NCBI RefSeq assembly: GCF_007922615.2
Contig: NZ_CP042301.2
Location: 4,634,001 to 4,698,000, forward strand
Length of the DNA stretch: 64,000 bases
Direction of reading: 5' to 3'
DNA from: Nitratireductor mangrovi
GTDB lineage: Bacteria; Pseudomonadota; Alphaproteobacteria; Rhizobiales; Rhizobiaceae
Of the stretch, positions 62,850-64,000 are shown piece by piece. The stretch's first letter is position 1. Each line of letters starts with the position of its first letter. Made by a program: the position numbers and the translations under genes. The notes below the pieces were generated by a model that had not been told where the DNA came from, did no database searches, and saw only the letters and a list, made by a program, of their open reading frames with translations.

Positions 62850-64000
62850 CCCGCGTCGCCGACCTGCGCCTGGTCGGCCTCTGTTTGGCCGGCGGCGGGG
62901 GCGCCTCCTCCGCTTCCGTGAAAGCCGAAAATCTCGATCGGTCGCGTTTTGCCTTTAACCTTGATGGGCGTGAGCTTGGCTGCGCGGCTCGCGAGTTTTT
63001 CGGGCAGCTCGTCCAGGACCTCGCGGGAGACAAGCGTTACCGCAGGGTCGGCATGCGAGCAAAGCCGCGCGGCCAGGTTGACGTGATCGCCAAGCACGGT
63101 GAAGTCCTTGCGCTGGCTGCTGCCCATCGCTCCGACCACGACCTCGCCGACATGGACGCCGATGCCGATCTGCAGGTCCGCGCCGGACTCACCCTCCATC
63201 TCGTCCATTGCCGTCATCATGGCGATCGCGCATTCGACCGCATGCTTCGCCATGCGCTGGCCGCCGAAAACGGCCATAATCTGGTCGCCAACATATTTGT
63301 CGATATCGCCATGATGCGCCACGACCAGGTCAGCCAGGCGCTGGAAGTAGCTGTTGAGGACGGCGACGACGACCTCGGGCTCCCGGTTTTCCGAAAAGGC
63401 GGTGTAGCCGCGAATATCGGCGAAAAGCATCGCCACCCGGCGCCGCTCTCCGCCAAGTGAAACAGTGCGCTCGTCGCTGCCCTGGATCGCCTTCATCGTT
63501 CCGAGCGAGACGAATTTCTGCAACTCAAAGCGTTCGTTCAACTGCACGATCATGTCGTTGAAGCGTCCTGCGAGATCGCCGATCTCGTCGCGCGAGCGCA
63601 CCCCTTCGACGCGAATGTCGAGATTGCCCTTGGCGATCTCCGTCGCAGCCGAGCCGATCCTCAGGATCGGCCGCGAGATGCCAAGCGCGAAAACGAGCGC
63701 TCCGGCAAGGGCAGCCGCCAATCCTATGGCGAGCCAGACGCCAAGATTGCGGATCATGTCCCATACCGGGGCGTATGCGTCGCGCTCGGCCTTCTCGACC
63801 ACAATCGCCCACGGGAATGCGCGCGGGATCGTGATGGCGCCGAGCGAAATGGAACCATCGGCAAGCGGGAAAGGCTCCACCGCGATCGTACCGGTGCGGT
63901 TGGCGAGCATGTCCAGCGCCTTCCGCTCGACGCTTTCATGACCATAGGCGCTGTCGGTCGTCGCGAAGACCACGGTTTTCTCGCTGTTCAAAACATGGAT
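62846..64000 (-). CDS. Class III adenylate/guanylate cyclase with HAMP domain, N-terminus outside the window
   Basis: The visible 385 residues are the C-terminal part of a membrane cyclase; the frame is open to the right edge, so the start and first transmembrane helix are missing. A periplasmic Cache-like remnant (AITIPRAFPWAIVVEKAERD) precedes a transmembrane helix (GVWLAIGLAAALAGALVFAL). A HAMP domain follows (SRPILRIGSAATEIAKGNLD), then the cyclase domain. Both metal Asp are present (LFADIRGYTAF; KYVGDQIMAVF), and KDFTVLGDHVNLAARL carries the transition-state Asn. It should produce cAMP or cGMP on an external signal. Confidence 0.9.
   Translation of the reverse strand: MHVLNSEKTVVFATTDSAYGHESVERKALDMLANRTGTIAVEPFPLADGSISLGAITIPRAFPWAIVVEKAERDAYAPVWDMIRNLGVWLAIGLAAALAGALVFALGISRPILRIGSAATEIAKGNLDIRVEGVRSRDEIGDLAGRFNDMIVQLNERFELQKFVSLGTMKAIQGSDERTVSLGGERRRVAMLFADIRGYTAFSENREPEVVVAVLNSYFQRLADLVVAHHGDIDKYVGDQIMAVFGGQRMAKHAVECAIAMMTAMDEMEGESGADLQIGIGVHVGEVVVGAMGSSQRKDFTVLGDHVNLAARLCSHADPAVTLVSREVLDELPEKLASRAAKLTPIKVKGKTRPIEIFGFHGSGGGAPAAGQTEADQAQVGDAG

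Overview
The window comes from a GC-rich alphaproteobacterium, most likely order Hyphomicrobiales (Rhizobiales), near Mesorhizobium, Aminobacter or Nitratireductor. This rests on protein character and on conserved gene neighbourhoods: ffs-dnaX-ybaB-recR, def-fmt-truA, dapE/dapD, argB/engB and rpmH-rnpA-yidC. It is an inference, because no database search was possible. Most of the window is dense, ordinary chromosome with short operons and little intergenic DNA.

Layout. 1-2313: two tandem YejA-type peptide-binding proteins, the second cut by the left edge. 2456-7682: a membrane-anchored cytochrome c, then kdsB, pheA, an SbtA-like bicarbonate transporter with a PII-like SbtB partner, nudC and a HIT protein. 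7955-9081: a small, AT-richer islet with a DUF6471 protein and an unknown membrane protein. 9340-14851: SRP RNA, dnaX, ybaB, an LLM oxidoreductase, a lytic transglycosylase and recR. 14958-19115: rmuC, def, fmt, a GNAT protein and truA. 19120-30771: an Lrp regulator divergent from an MFS exporter, dapE, a ketopantoate-reductase-like enzyme, three small membrane proteins, dapD, a LOG protein, a HAD nucleotidase, a GGDEF protein, a DMT transporter and argB.

30958-40316 is an accessory block between argB and yidC. Two near-identical fasciclin genes lie in opposite orientation and enclose engB and msrB. Close by are an ECF sigma factor with an RskA-type anti-sigma factor, a LysR/cupin/GST group, and a TetR-controlled NmrA/DUF1772 pair with a perfect 18-bp palindrome. 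40375-42689 is yidC-rnpA-rpmH behind a strong promoter. 43004-47713 holds DUF547, TVP38/TMEM64, a pyridine nucleotide-disulfide oxidoreductase and a histidine kinase. A tRNA-Arg(ACG) follows at 48060.

48217-58780 looks like a catabolic and uptake region: a TetR regulator, a two-gene molybdenum hydroxylase, a LysR regulator, a sulfatase/phosphonate-monoesterase-type hydrolase and a TAXI-TRAP transporter. The window ends with a CoA-ligase/GNAT fusion, an L,D-transpeptidase, an OmpA-like lipoprotein and a class III nucleotide cyclase cut by the right edge.

The most interesting points are the probable SigK-RskA-fasciclin regulon with a shared promoter-like motif, the inverted fasciclin pair around a flipped engB segment, the SbtA/SbtB pair in what looks like a heterotroph, the DUF6471 islet, and the sulfatase-TRAP cluster. 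I saw no CRISPR array, insertion sequence or intact prophage.
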